Position numbers and translations under genes: made by a program
Shown here: piece after piece, positions 20,831 through 31,010 of the stretch
Layout of the letters: each line of letters starts with the position of its first letter
How positions within the stretch are numbered: the first letter of the stretch is position 1
The notes under the pieces: generated by a model
What the model saw: only the letters and a program-made list of their open reading frames with translations
Told to the model about the DNA's origin: nothing
Database searches by the model: none
DNA from: Rhizophlyctis rosea
Taxonomy: Eukaryota > Chytridiomycota > Chytridiomycetes > Rhizophlyctidales > Rhizophlyctidaceae
Reading direction: 5' to 3'
DNA length: 64,000 nt
Assembly: GCA_027596075.1 (NCBI GenBank)
Contig: JADGJC010000201.1
Coordinates: forward strand, 1 to 64,000

Positions 20831-22459
20831 TTACCCACCTTCCAATGTCAATCCAGCCCGAGTCAAAACCGTCATTCTCCTCCCCGACCTCAACCGCTTC
20901 ATGTCTGGAGCCGCATTGAACCCTCCCAACTGATCCCTAAAATCCTTTAAACTGACCCTCTTACTGTCCCCTTCAGATTGCAACACATCGGTCACCGAAC
21001 CCAAGTCCGCAGGTGCTTCAGCGACTGGCTTTGATGCAGCGACGGTAGGCCGTGGAGGGACACGGACAGGAATTCGACTTCCAACCCTATCTAATGGTCG
21101 AGTTGGTCGTGGTTGTGTGGGCGGGGCTGCAAGGGTCGACACCAGTTGGATGTCGTGGATGGGTACAGCTGGGAGTGTTGTGGCTGGAAGTGTTGTGGCT
21201 GGAAGTGTTGTGATGGGAAGTGTTGTGACGGGAAGTGTTGTGGCGGGAAGTGTTGTGGCAGCATGTTCTTCTCTCTTGGGTGGTTGCTGCTCCTCTGTCG
21301 CTGTTGGAAAGACTGAGGGTGTTGGTTGTATGTGGGGATTTTCTACATTTTGAGTTGCTGATGGTACGGTTGGTTGAGGTTGAGGTTGTTCTCTACTGAT
21401 ATCGAGCGGGATTGGTAGCTGTGAGTCTTCAGTTTGTACGGTAGCTGGTGGAGGTTCAATGCCATCACTGGAGGCTTGCGTGTCTGTTGCTGTAGATTGC
21501 TGCACAGCTCCCGCCCCAGTCTCTGCATCCGTCAAAATACTCGGACCTTCCCCCCCCGTTGGTAACATATCCGTCGCTGGTACCGTATCCGTTGCCTGTT
21601 CCCAGGCTTCTTCTACAGGCCTACTTTCAGCTGGAGGTTGCACCACTTGATTTTCCCGTCCAGAGATTGTCGCTTCAATTGTGGGTTCTGCCGGAATGTC
21701 TGACGTACTGCTCATTGATGGATCAGTATCTAAGGTGATTGGCTTTTCGTCCAATATCGCAACCCCTTCCGATGCAATCTCCTCATCCCGAGTGTCATCA
21801 TTGTCCAACTCTGCCATAATTTTTCCCATTCTGTCCTCCAAAGCAGATATCCGTCGAACCCTACTCTCAGGACGTTGACTAGATCTACTGGTAGGGTGTC
21901 TGTTCGATTCATCATCTCCTCCTGTACTCGCCACCTCCACGTCCGGCACTACGACAGTAACTTCCTCCACACCAGCCTCCTCACTCTGTCCTGTGCTACC
22001 CTCCTCTCCCGCACCTTCTTCTCCTTCACCTCCCTCCTCCTCCATATCCTCCCCAACCATTCCCAAATTCCCAACACTGAGCATCATTCTCATGCTCTTC
22101 CCTTTCTTCAACTCTGCAGCTGGTTCAAAGCCGGCTTGGGCGAGCTTGTCCTCAATCACCCATGATGGAACCGACATCCTGCGTACGCGTTCCTCTTCTT
22201 GTAATCCAAGCCCCAGTCCGCCATCACTGCTGTCATCAAAAGGCTCATCGTCATCGTGCTCGCCAATGTCTGCCTCACGGTCTTCACTGACTGCTGGTGG
22301 GGCTTTAATTACTGGGAGTGGTGGGAGATCAATAATAGGAGTGGCTGCTTTTGAAGACGGTGGGACAGTCGATTCGGTGGGTTTGCCTTCTTCTTCATTT
22401 ATGATGTCGCTGGAGCTCCTGGAGCGGCGCATTGGTGTTGCAGGCCGGTCAGAATCCAT
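20831..22459 (-). CDS. Hypothetical disordered acidic protein with TTLPA repeats
   Basis: The coding frame continues upstream to 22720, but the start is probably ATG 22459 (MDSDRPATPMRRSRSSSD). The residues before it look like translated UTR or intron, with an acceptor-like AG just upstream. The product is about 542 residues, rich in Glu, Ser, Thr and Pro and mostly disordered. It has one helix (RVRRISALEDRMGKIMAEL) and a basic tail (DMKRLRSGRRMTVLTRAG). A run of five-residue repeats, A-T-T-L-P with small variations, occupies about residues 405-434 and comes from a 15-bp DNA tandem repeat. Several R-R-x-S sites could be phosphorylated by basophilic kinases. No family recognised. Confidence 0.6.
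   Translation of the reverse strand: MDSDRPATPMRRSRSSSDIINEEEGKPTESTVPPSSKAATPIIDLPPLPVIKAPPAVSEDREADIGEHDDDEPFDDSSDGGLGLGLQEEERVRRMSVPSWVIEDKLAQAGFEPAAELKKGKSMRMMLSVGNLGMVGEDMEEEGGEGEEGAGEEGSTGQSEEAGVEEVTVVVPDVEVASTGGDDESNRHPTSRSSQRPESRVRRISALEDRMGKIMAELDNDDTRDEEIASEGVAILDEKPITLDTDPSMSSTSDIPAEPTIEATISGRENQVVQPPAESRPVEEAWEQATDTVPATDMLPTGGEGPSILTDAETGAGAVQQSTATDTQASSDGIEPPPATVQTEDSQLPIPLDISREQPQPQPTVPSATQNVENPHIQPTPSVFPTATEEQQPPKREEHAATTLPATTLPVTTLPITTLPATTLPATTLPAVPIHDIQLVSTLAAPPTQPRPTRPLDRVGSRIPVRVPPRPTVAASKPVAEAPADLGSVTDVLQSEGDSKRVSLKDFRDQLGGFNAAPDMKRLRSGRRMTVLTRAGLTLEGG
21168..21257. repeat. 15-bp coding minisatellite, six copies
   Basis: Six tandem 15-bp units of the form gctggaagtgttgtg lie in frame inside the hypothetical gene on the minus strand. 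Units differ only at the first three or four bases and one internal base. Each encodes one T-T-L-P-x pentapeptide, so copy-number changes would alter protein length without frameshift. Confidence 0.9.
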
Positions 22460-23450
22460 TATAAGCACGTTTAATCTGCAAATGGATAGGGGGCTTAGGA
22501 GTTCTGACGTTTGAATTTGCACAATGGCTGTGCTGAATAACTTACTTGATGGAATGAAGCCGTTTAAAGCGTTTGGAGCGATGGGCGCCACGCGAGTACA
22601 CCTCCCGTATCCTGCCACGCGATTAAAAATGGGACTTTCAATGCCAGTATATGTTCCGTTTATATTTTGGAATACTTGGAGTGGAATGAAATAAGCTAGT
22701 ATTGTGATCGGAGCAAGCAAATCTTTGCATAGAACCTGACATCAAGGGTCTTGGAGAAGTGATGACGCGTGTGACAAGCCACCTCAAGCCTGGAGTGCAC
22801 CAACATTGGCCTGGGCGCTCAACATCAGAAAGGCATCCCGCATGTTTCCGCTGCTGCTGATAACCACATCCATCAAATCGGTGGACTCAGTCAAGCCAAG
22901 TAATCATCATCCGCTCCCACTATTTTCTGTTGATGTTCAACGCAAATGTCCCAAGTCATATAAGAAGTTGCTCATTGGCATTTCATGGACTAACTTTGCT
23001 TCCGCAATTGTGCACGATCGTCACGCTTCTGTGCACTTGGAGATCCCAAGGCAACCTTCAAATCAACCATGAAGAACAGTCTGAGCTGATCAATGTTCGA
23101 TGCCCCAGTCTGCGGTGGGTCGATGCTCTGGTCCTGTGATGTTCACCGCAAAATCGCCCAACAAAGCTACCAAAAACAATATCACTGACCGTGTATAAGT
23201 TGTATATGTAGAGCTGAATTATGTACATGTTTCGGGTATACATTGCTTCTGAGGTCTGAATAATCCTAGTCTGAGGTCCGCAGAGTCTTATATGTGGACC
23301 ACTTCAGCTTTTGCTGATCATCAGAAGATACGACTATATGATGGTCCATCCCGTTGCAGGGCCTCCAACACCACCCAACCCTTTATTGGTACCTTCGCAC
23401 ACTGTTCTAAGCTTTCTTCTGTGTTTGGAGCATTTGCCAGCGCCCCTCCA
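22460..23450. other. Intergenic region
   Basis: This holds the presumed 5' UTR and promoter of the preceding minus-strand gene, then AT-rich sequence. Short open frames (22806-23072, 23311-23718) have no domain. The second is antisense to the next gene. Confidence 0.5.
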
Positions 23451-24065
23451 TCATGACCTAATACTCATCAGAGTGGTCACAGCGTATTCAAGATCCAGGG
23501 ATGGTATTCGCAAAAAGGACGTGTTGGGGTCCGTGCTTGAGCCTCTTGTTGAGAATGCTATTCCAGTCCCACGCGGAACAAGTCCAACTAACTCCAGGAC
23601 GAACTCGGCTCGTACCAAGGCACAGAGCCTGGATGAACCGTCCGCATATAGGGGAACTAGTTCACCCGGTTCCGCCTGCGCAAGAACGTCTTCCAAGGTA
23701 GTAGGCGGTGCTAATTGAACTCGGTGAGAATCACCGGTGCCCGGGAGTGGGGTGTCAAGAAGGGCTAGAGGTCCGCGTTGCAAGTCCGGTTGGAAAACGC
23801 AAATGACTCTGTCGAGATTGATGTACCCTGTAGGACGAATATCAAAAGATACAAGAGCAGATAGCGTCCTGCTTGTTTTGGCGTAGATTACAGGGAGGAT
23901 GCACACCCGAGGAGCGGTCAAGGTGTATGTGCGGGTTGGAAGGGTTGAAGAAGGGGTGGGGCCAGGGGATAAGGCTGGAGTTGGAGTTTCAGGTGAAAGT
24001 AAATTCGAAGGAACATCTTGTTCGACAGAGTCATAGTACGATGGTGGGTTAGCGCTGCTTAACAT
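23451..24065 (-). CDS. Small hypothetical protein with an N-terminal PPxY motif
   Basis: This is an intronless frame of 204 residues. I chose ATG 24065 (MLSSANPPSYYDSVEQD) because the frame above it starts with a non-ATG codon. PPSY near the N-terminus matches the PPxY ligand of WW domains, such as those of Nedd4/Rsp5 ubiquitin ligases. The rest alternates short hydrophobic strands (RTYTLTAPRVCILPVIYAKT, RTLSALVSFDI) with Pro-rich turns, compatible with a small beta-sandwich. It could be a truncated arrestin-like adaptor, but I cannot show that. No membrane segment or signal peptide. Confidence 0.5.
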   Translation of the reverse strand: MLSSANPPSYYDSVEQDVPSNLLSPETPTPALSPGPTPSSTLPTRTYTLTAPRVCILPVIYAKTSRTLSALVSFDIRPTGYINLDRVICVFQPDLQRGPLALLDTPLPGTGDSHRVQLAPPTTLEDVLAQAEPGELVPLYADGSSRLCALVRAEFVLELVGLVPRGTGIAFSTRGSSTDPNTSFLRIPSLDLEYAVTTLMSIRS

Positions 24066-24420
24066 GACTTTGAAAAGGGTCAATATGTGGGTTGGTACTT
24101 ATGATATGGAGTGGGTGTTTGAAAGTTTGGTGAATGATGTGAATTTTGTTTGGGAAAGGGAACTAAATAACTTGAAATAAGGTTCCTGGTTTCGGGAATC
24201 GGGGCGACTCCAGGGCGAGGCAAATGAGGGAATGGAATGTCATGGCTTGTCCGACCGGATTTTGGATGGCTCCGGTTACGGACGGTGGGAGCTCATAAAT
24301 CCATAAATGGCCCTCAACTTTCCCTTTGAACCCTTTCTCACACCCTTTTGCAAACAGATGTTCTATTTGTAAATACTGATTCAAAAAATTCATTTAGTTG
24401 GCTTGGCAGACTGTACTCAC

Positions 24421-27400
24421 ATGACGACGACGCCAGTGCGAAAGCAGCGTGGAGGTTCGGGTGCAGCAAACGGCTGGAAGTTAGTATCTACATACCGTGA
24501 CGTTCCTTCTGCAAGCGTGCGACACTAACCTCCCTTATGTACATCAGTGAGATACAATCGCTAGAAGCACGACTGAAGGAGCTCGACGCACAAAGGCGAC
24601 GGAATAAGACGCAGCAAGTCAGCACAGACGACGAGGAGGGGGACCAGACGCGCGCCTGTCTCTTGGAACTGTACGAAGATCTATTGGTCTCGGATCCGTC
24701 GCTGGCTGTTTCCAAAGTTCTAGAAGATAAATTATGGAATCTTGTTTTCTACACTCGTATTGAGGAGTTGAGATATTATGTGCGCAAGGTGTGTTGCAAA
24801 CGATGTACAATGGCCGCCCGGCGAGGTTGCTCGCCCTTCCAAACCGGTTTCACCTGATTGGCGATTCTAATGCGGCAGTCTCAGGGAAAGGATACCAGTC
24901 AGCTTGGTCCCGTTGTGACCGAAATGAATCGGCAATTAGATTTGGCAGTGTTTTTCTACCAAACCTTGATTCTGACGCTACGAGCACGACTGGGAGATCA
25001 AGTCAACTCTGGTATTTGAGGTAGTCATGGTCTTTAAATTCTGTTACTGAAGCTGATTCGTAGGATGGAGGATTCAAATGGACGGAGGAGGGGACGTATC
25101 TCCAGATCTATCGGCCTGTAACACAATCATTTACAAGAGTTTGGTGTTTTTGGGAGATCTCTGTGAGTTTGATGACCTCGCAGAATCGCATTAATTGACC
25201 TGCCCACTCATGAATTCATTGGCAGTCCGTTATCGGGACATGTACAGTGATAACGTCGCGACACGATGGTATAGATCAGAATCGTATTACCGTAAAGCCT
25301 TACGGGTCAATCCTATTGGCGGTAATATTTTCAAGCTCCGAGTTTGTTAAACAGTATTATGCAAGGCTTACGGGTGATTTCTTTCGAAGGCAGGGCTCAA
25401 GCCCAAATGGCAATCATCGCAACTTACCGAAGAAATAATCTTGATGTGATCTATTGGTATTCCCTAAGGTGCTTTTGTTGTTGCATTTACTGCAAATCCA
25501 CAACGCGGTGTAACATTGAACGTTCAGCCTGGCAAATACTGCTCCCCATGCTGTCGCAAGAGACAATCTTCAAATGTTTTACGCGAAGTCTGTGAAGAGT
25601 AATGAGGACCTTAATGAAGATAAAACGTAGGTACACCGAAGTCGGGCATATATGTATAGTAGTTCGGCCGATGTCTAACAAGTTTCGACAAGGTCAGCCT
25701 TCGCGGGCCCCACAACGGACTTCTTAGCATTCCATCGTGATATCTACTTGTTGGGAGACATTTCAGTTGGGTAAGGGCTACCGTTTGCAATCGATTGTGG
25801 ACGGGAACCATAATCGTTTATTACGTGGTCAGAGATGTCCTGGAGTTGCAAATCCACGTCGTGGAACACCTGCGGCCGCTATGGTCGGAAGAGATTGCCA
25901 TCGATGCACTATCCGCCTGGCTAAAGAAAGCCATGGTCATCCTCCTATGTTCTCACAATGATCTCAACCTTCGATTTTCTGCGACTGGTATGCATCCTTA
26001 TTTTTTGAGTAACTCTGCACCGATATTTCTGACCGAAATGGTCCGCCAGATGACGCCAGTACCCGACAGAAGATCCGCGTTGCCCAGACGTTGGTCCTTG
26101 CGTTTGTGTTTGAGCTGTGTCATCTGATTCTGCAGAATTTGGAGTTGAATTTGGGCACGGGCGCGGGGAATGGTAGTCAGCCCGTTGACGCGGCGTTTGA
26201 GCTCTTGATGCCAGTTGCTATTTCCTGTGTGTGGTTGGAGAGCAATCTGACTGCGATGGAGCAGTATCAGTCGTATGCGAAGACGCTTGCGGAGAGTCAG
26301 GTTCTTCAAGAGGTGCGGCAGTGGGCAGAGATGAGGTTCAGGACATTCAAGACATTCACGGCAAAGGCAACTCACGTCAATTGCTTTAAACTCACAGAAA
26401 CTACTCACATTCCTGCGATCCTTCTCGATAATTATGAACAAAGTGGCGCCATTCGCGGATATGGACGGGACGGGGGAGTCGTTGCCGGAGGATGAGGAAT
26501 TATTGTGTCTGCCTTCGTTGCGGCCGTACTTTGCTCTGTTGGATCCGGCATCCGTTCGGAATAATTTGAATGAGAGGTATCCAAGTGCGGGTGGGCAGTT
26601 TACGACAAGGACGTCGCGGATTGCGAGGTTTGGGAAGAAGTTGGCGGATGACGAGGTATGTTATGGGAAAGGCTCGCTGGCGGGGTTTTCACTGGAAAGC
26701 TCCGTTCAATCAATTGACTTGAACATTCTTTGGTGACAGAAGTGGAACTTGTTCCGATTTGACGACGGAGAGGGGCAGTTTGTGGTAATGGATGATGAGG
26801 CCAAGGTTTGTTGGCGGACACACGGGCGGGTGAATTTTTCGGCTCTCATGCATGTCACTAACAATGCATTGTGCTGTGCATCTATAGCGACGAGGCAGGC
26901 ACAAGGTCATGCGAGCTTTGGCGACGGAACGGTTGCGAGACCAAGTGGCGACATTGGAACAAAGCGTCAATGCGCTGAAGGAGATTACTAGACCCATCGC
27001 AGTCTTGGATTTAGACTGTTATGTGCATCATTTGGGAAAAGTGAAGAAGTGGCTAATGTCAAGAAATTGTATCTTGGTCGTCACTTCGGATGGTGGGTTG
27101 GCTGAATGTTTGAATGTTCACACAGAGAGGCGTGGCTCCGAAACAGCATTTGATCCTTTTTATTGCAGTTATCGACGGCCTAGACCGGATCAAGAAGGGC
27201 ACAGAACCCATCAACGTACACGCCCGCGAGGCGATCAGATACCTCGAACAACGCTTCAAATACCGCTCGGACAGTCTCGTCGCGCAAAAACCACACGAAA
27301 CGACAAAACCCTGGGCACCCTCCGGCCTTCTCACCACCCAATCCGGACACAGCAGTAACCGCGAGATCGACCCCATGTCGATGGATTGGGAACAGGAAGC

Positions 27401-27671
27401 GCCGCAGCCCGTGTTTGTGCCGAAGCCGTACCGGGAGACGATTGGGTGCGCGTTGTATTATCAGGGGAATGTTGCACCTAAGAGTATGGGGGAGGGGGAT
27501 GTTACTTTTGGTCTCGTTTGTGGGGATGGGGAGTTGAGGAGGGTTGCGGATGGGTGTGGGGTTGTTTGTTTTGATGTTGACGGGTGGGGGGAGGTTGTGG
27601 ATGCCAAAGGGGGAAAGGGAAGGTGGATGGGTGGTGGGGGAGGGAGGGAGAGGTATAGGGGCGCGAAGTAG
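24421..27671 (+). CDS. SMG5/SMG6-type NMD factor: EST1/14-3-3-like domain plus C-terminal PIN domain
   Basis: This multi-exon gene runs from ATG 24421 (MTTTPVRKQRGGSG) to TAG at 27669-27671. Exons give a 14-3-3/TPR-like N-terminal domain with LFLGDL-type helices: CNTIIYKSLVFLGDL, then VRYRDMYSD, then ESYYRKALRVNP. The EST1 core follows (QAQMAIIATYRRNNLDVIYW), then YSLSLANTAPHAVARDN, matching SMG6/EST1A. The C-terminus, about 26990-27640, is a PIN domain: IAVLDLDCYVHHLGKVKKWL, then VVTSDVIDGLDRIKKG, then AREAIRYLEQRFKY. VIDGLD is as in animal SMG5; SMG6 has VINELD with a catalytic Glu. The family binds phosphorylated UPF1 and directs decay of nonsense-containing mRNA. The missing Glu suggests a weak or inactive nuclease. 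Many small introns. A Gly/Trp-rich tail ends the protein. Confidence 0.82.
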
Positions 27672-28274
27672 GCTGGTGTTTGAGGTGTTGATTCATGTAT
27701 CAACCAGATCATATGCTTGAAATGAATTTAAGCGTTTGCGAAGTCATATTTGTGTTTTTCAGGGAATGCTGCTCGATGATCGCCAGGCTCGACATCGGCC
27801 ATTCATATCTTTCAAGGTTCCCAATTCTCGTCCGTGCCTTCTTCGCCCCAATGCAGGCTGCACCAAATTCATCGCCAAGACATGTCCTTCATGGCGCTTG
27901 CCAAGAAGCTGTGAGGCAGCCAATTAGAAACTTCCATGAAAGAGCATCCGAGCTTCCAGGTTCCAATTCCGTTCCGCAAGCTCGGAGCATCGGAGTTTGT
28001 TGTCAACGCGTTAGTGCGGCGTTACGCGTCGTCCTGCGATTGGCTGGTTCTGTGTCTCTACTTTGCAAGCTTCGTGAGTTGTGACACACTTAGGCTACCT
28101 TTCCAAACTCCCATATCAAGCTGCCAATTGATTGACCAATAAAAGGGTAGGCCAACGTTTCAAGTCCCGGAATCTCTAAACACCTGATAGCATTCGACTC
28201 TTCGTTCCATTTCAGTCCAGCGCACTTTACGCCCACCTCACTTGACCGTCCGCCAACCCTCCTCGAATCAGAAA
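27672..28274. other. Intergenic region upstream of the FAD monooxygenase
   Basis: This is the 3' UTR of the NMD factor and the promoter of the monooxygenase. A CCAATTAG near 27920 and CCAATAAAAGG near 28137 could be promoter elements, but this is only a visual match. No other gene seen. Confidence 0.45.
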
Positions 28275-29495
28275 ATGACAATCAAACCGAAAACAGCCAT
28301 TATTCTCGGTGCAGGTCCCACAGGCATCGTGACAGGCCTCATCCTCAAGAACCTCAACTACAACCCAGTCATTTACGAAATCCGCCCCTCCCCGACCGTT
28401 CTCGGTGGTGCCGTCAACCTTTCGCCAAACTGTCTGCGGGTGCTGGACCACCTGAATCTTGCGGAAAGAGTCATTGCGCAAGGGTGGAAGTGCCAAACAA
28501 TGGTGGCACAAAATCATAAGGGAGAGCTGCTGGGACATATGGAGGAGGGTGTTGAAGAAAAGTATGGGTATCCACTATTGAGGGTCAGACGGACGAAGTT
28601 TTTGAGGGTTCTGTTGGAAGCTGCAGAGGAGAAGGGGCTTGAGATTCGGTATGGGATGAAGGCGGTCGGTATTCAGGAGGATAGTAGCAGTGTTACTGTT
28701 AGATTTGAGAATGGGACAACGGTCAGTGCGGACATCCTACTCGGCTGTGACGGCATCCACTCCTTTACTCGGACCTCCCACGTCGCGCCTTCCATTCAAG
28801 AAGTCTACACCGGTTTTGCCGGCGCCTTCCAGTTCCTGGACACAACCACCACGAATGCCGTTCCTGAACTCCCTGGCGACTTTGTCGGAACCATCGGCCC
28901 AGAAGGCTTGATCGGCATGGCCCGTTCCGGTCCTAACGAAATCTTCTGGTTTGCCACTTCGGAAAAACCCATGAAGTCTCGAGAAGGGTGGAAAGAGTCT
29001 GACCCCAACGGCATCAAAAACGACCTCCTTACCAAGTACGGTTACTGGACCTCCCCTATCCCGGAAGCCATTGACATGACTTCAACCGAGATGTTCTGGT
29101 ACCCTATCCACAGACTCGATATCGACGCCAACCCTACTTACCGGTGGCACACATCCCGTACACTCCTGTTGGGTGATGCTGCTCATGCCATGCCTCCGCA
29201 TGCCGGGCAGGGAACCGCGATGGGTTTTGAGGATGCGGCTATTCTTGGAAGGGTTATTGAGAAATATCCGGACCTTGCACCTGAGGAGATATTTGAGAAG
29301 GTGTATGACATGAGGGCTCCACGGGTTAGAGATGTTGCGAACGAAGCCAAACGGAGAGGGGACATTAGACATGCGGTTGGTCCTTGGAAGTCATATGTGA
29401 GGGAATGGATTATTTGGGGCTTTTTGTGGTTTAGGGATGCGAAGAAGGCTGTTGATCCGTTGATGGTGTATGATGTTTATAGTGTGGAGATTTAG
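28275..29495 (+). CDS. FAD-dependent monooxygenase (salicylate hydroxylase / zeaxanthin epoxidase type)
   Basis: This is an intronless gene of 406 residues starting at ATG 28275, directly followed by the dinucleotide-binding strand. The three group-A flavoprotein hydroxylase motifs are all present. They are GxGxxG (ILGAGPTGIVTGLIL, residues about 10-24), the DG motif (ADILLGCDGIHSFTR, about 150-165) and the GD motif (LLGDAAHAMPPHAGQGT, about 300-316). The enzyme would use NAD(P)H and O2 to hydroxylate an aromatic or similar ring compound. The substrate cannot be told from sequence. The C-terminus (VREWIIWGFLWF) may touch a membrane. No cluster partners are adjacent, so a secondary-metabolite cluster is not supported. 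Confidence 0.88.
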   Translation: MTIKPKTAIILGAGPTGIVTGLILKNLNYNPVIYEIRPSPTVLGGAVNLSPNCLRVLDHLNLAERVIAQGWKCQTMVAQNHKGELLGHMEEGVEEKYGYPLLRVRRTKFLRVLLEAAEEKGLEIRYGMKAVGIQEDSSSVTVRFENGTTVSADILLGCDGIHSFTRTSHVAPSIQEVYTGFAGAFQFLDTTTTNAVPELPGDFVGTIGPEGLIGMARSGPNEIFWFATSEKPMKSREGWKESDPNGIKNDLLTKYGYWTSPIPEAIDMTSTEMFWYPIHRLDIDANPTYRWHTSRTLLLGDAAHAMPPHAGQGTAMGFEDAAILGRVIEKYPDLAPEEIFEKVYDMRAPRVRDVANEAKRRGDIRHAVGPWKSYVREWIIWGFLWFRDAKKAVDPLMVYDVYSVEI

Positions 29496-29707
29496 CGACG
29501 GAACCTATGTAAATAATACGTGTATCGGATTCTTGTTTGTAAACAAACTCTGCGGAACTTTGCGCTGGGTGCAACTTATTTGGAAAGATGTTGTAGACTA
29601 TTATATCGAACCACCAGCACTGTGTTACAAATTTGAAGAGAACGGAAATGTGATTGCCCAGGCTGCTTCAGTCTAAGTGTAGCTACTCATCCCCAATGGC
29701 GGCGAAT

Positions 29708-29911
29708 CTAAACGTGGCCAGGGTTGTTGTAGCATCCGTTCTTGCAGGAGGTGTAAGCAGGGGGGTAGGTGTAACGGCCACAGTTTTCGACGCAGATGGG
29801 GATGCAGGCATTGCCAAGGCAAGGGACGGGTTCGGGGTTGGCAGCAGGAGCGGCGGCGGCGGCACCAAGAAGGGCAAGGATGAAGGTGGTGGAGAAGAGT
29901 TTAGCGAGCAT
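29708..29911 (-). CDS. Small secreted cysteine-rich protein (67 aa)
   Basis: ATG 29911 opens a 67-residue frame. The N-terminus MLAKLFSTTFILALLGAAAA is a textbook signal peptide, with probable cleavage after the Ala run near residue 20. The mature part of about 47 residues has six cysteines spaced C-x4-C-x3-C-x3-C-x10-C-x3-C and ends in a Gly/Asn-rich tail. Six cysteines would allow three disulfides. I see no catalytic motif or known knottin signature. Small secreted proteins of this sort in fungi can be effectors, antimicrobial peptides or wall proteins. No choice can be made here. Confidence 0.65.
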   Translation of the reverse strand: MLAKLFSTTFILALLGAAAAAPAANPEPVPCLGNACIPICVENCGRYTYPPAYTSCKNGCYNNPGHV

Positions 29912-31010
29912 GATGATTCTATGTGGTAGGATGAGAAGGTAAGTTGTAATGCCTCTAAGAAGGATGTGATCCGAGATTGCACGCTACCCACAGGTTGAGT
30001 CAATGATCGAAACTAAAAGGAGCGAACTTGGTTGGCCGGTGCGTTGCTGATGAAGGAAGAACAAGGTCCGCAATTCACGTTATTTATACGCACACCCTCA
30101 TACATGCACATACAGACTCCGATTTGATGCTCCCCAAATATGGGCAACCGGCGGACCCTCCCTTTCGGTTGATCGGTGCTTGCCACCTACATCTACACGT
30201 CATTACGATGCTCATATGGTCTTACTCCTCCTCTTTCGTGAGGTGGCCGGTGGCACACGTCGCAAAACGCGTCGGAAATCGCGGCCAGTCCAGCAGTCCA
30301 GCCTCCTTCCGAACGCGTGCTGCGCAAAAACAGGTGTCCTACTTTTGTTCGTGGGGTAGCGGCGGACGGTTGGCGAACCAATCATAATTATTTCTTATAA
30401 ACTCCGCTCGGTGTGAACAGCACTCGTGGGCCGTGGGCGGCCGTGGGCCATGGGAATTTGGAGGAGAATTGAACCCAAGTGTCTCTTCCACTCACACGTA
30501 GGATCGGATTGAGCAAAGATAAGTCGGCAAGTTGTTTGATTGCACAAGGAGGGATGCCGGAGCCAAACGCTCATCTGCCCAGCTGTTGATTGACTATCTT
30601 GACTATCACCCACCGAATGAAGATGAATGCGCTCCGTCGTGCCACCTGTGCATACGGGCGTCAGGCGGCCATTCACGTGGGTGATATACATAGGAACCAG
30701 CTCGGCACAGTCATGAACCTACTAGTGAAATGTATCTTCATTATGTGATTTTATGTATGTGGGGGCTCACTAGTAGGCTTATGTGGTACCCTGATAGTGG
30801 CCAGGGTCTTTGCCTTGGGACGCTGAGAACATAGAAGGACCCCTGCAAGCCACAAATGCCGCAGCTACCGCCACCGCCCGCACCACCACCACACCGAGCT
30901 CTCTCCCCAGAACCAGAATTCCAAAACCTCCTCCCACAATCGTCCACTTCGTCGACAGCGCATCCACACGTCTCACGGTGCCTGATACATGGAAGACGAG
31001 ACCAGTGGTG
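29912..31010. other. Intergenic region
   Basis: This is about 1.1 kb shared by two divergent genes. Open frames occur on both strands without recognisable domains. CA/TA-rich stretches lie near 30085-30120. No RNA gene or repeat found. Confidence 0.5.

Noticed and set aside
28275..29911. A secondary-metabolite cluster around the FAD monooxygenase
   Set aside because: No PKS, NRPS, terpene synthase, P450 or transporter is adjacent.
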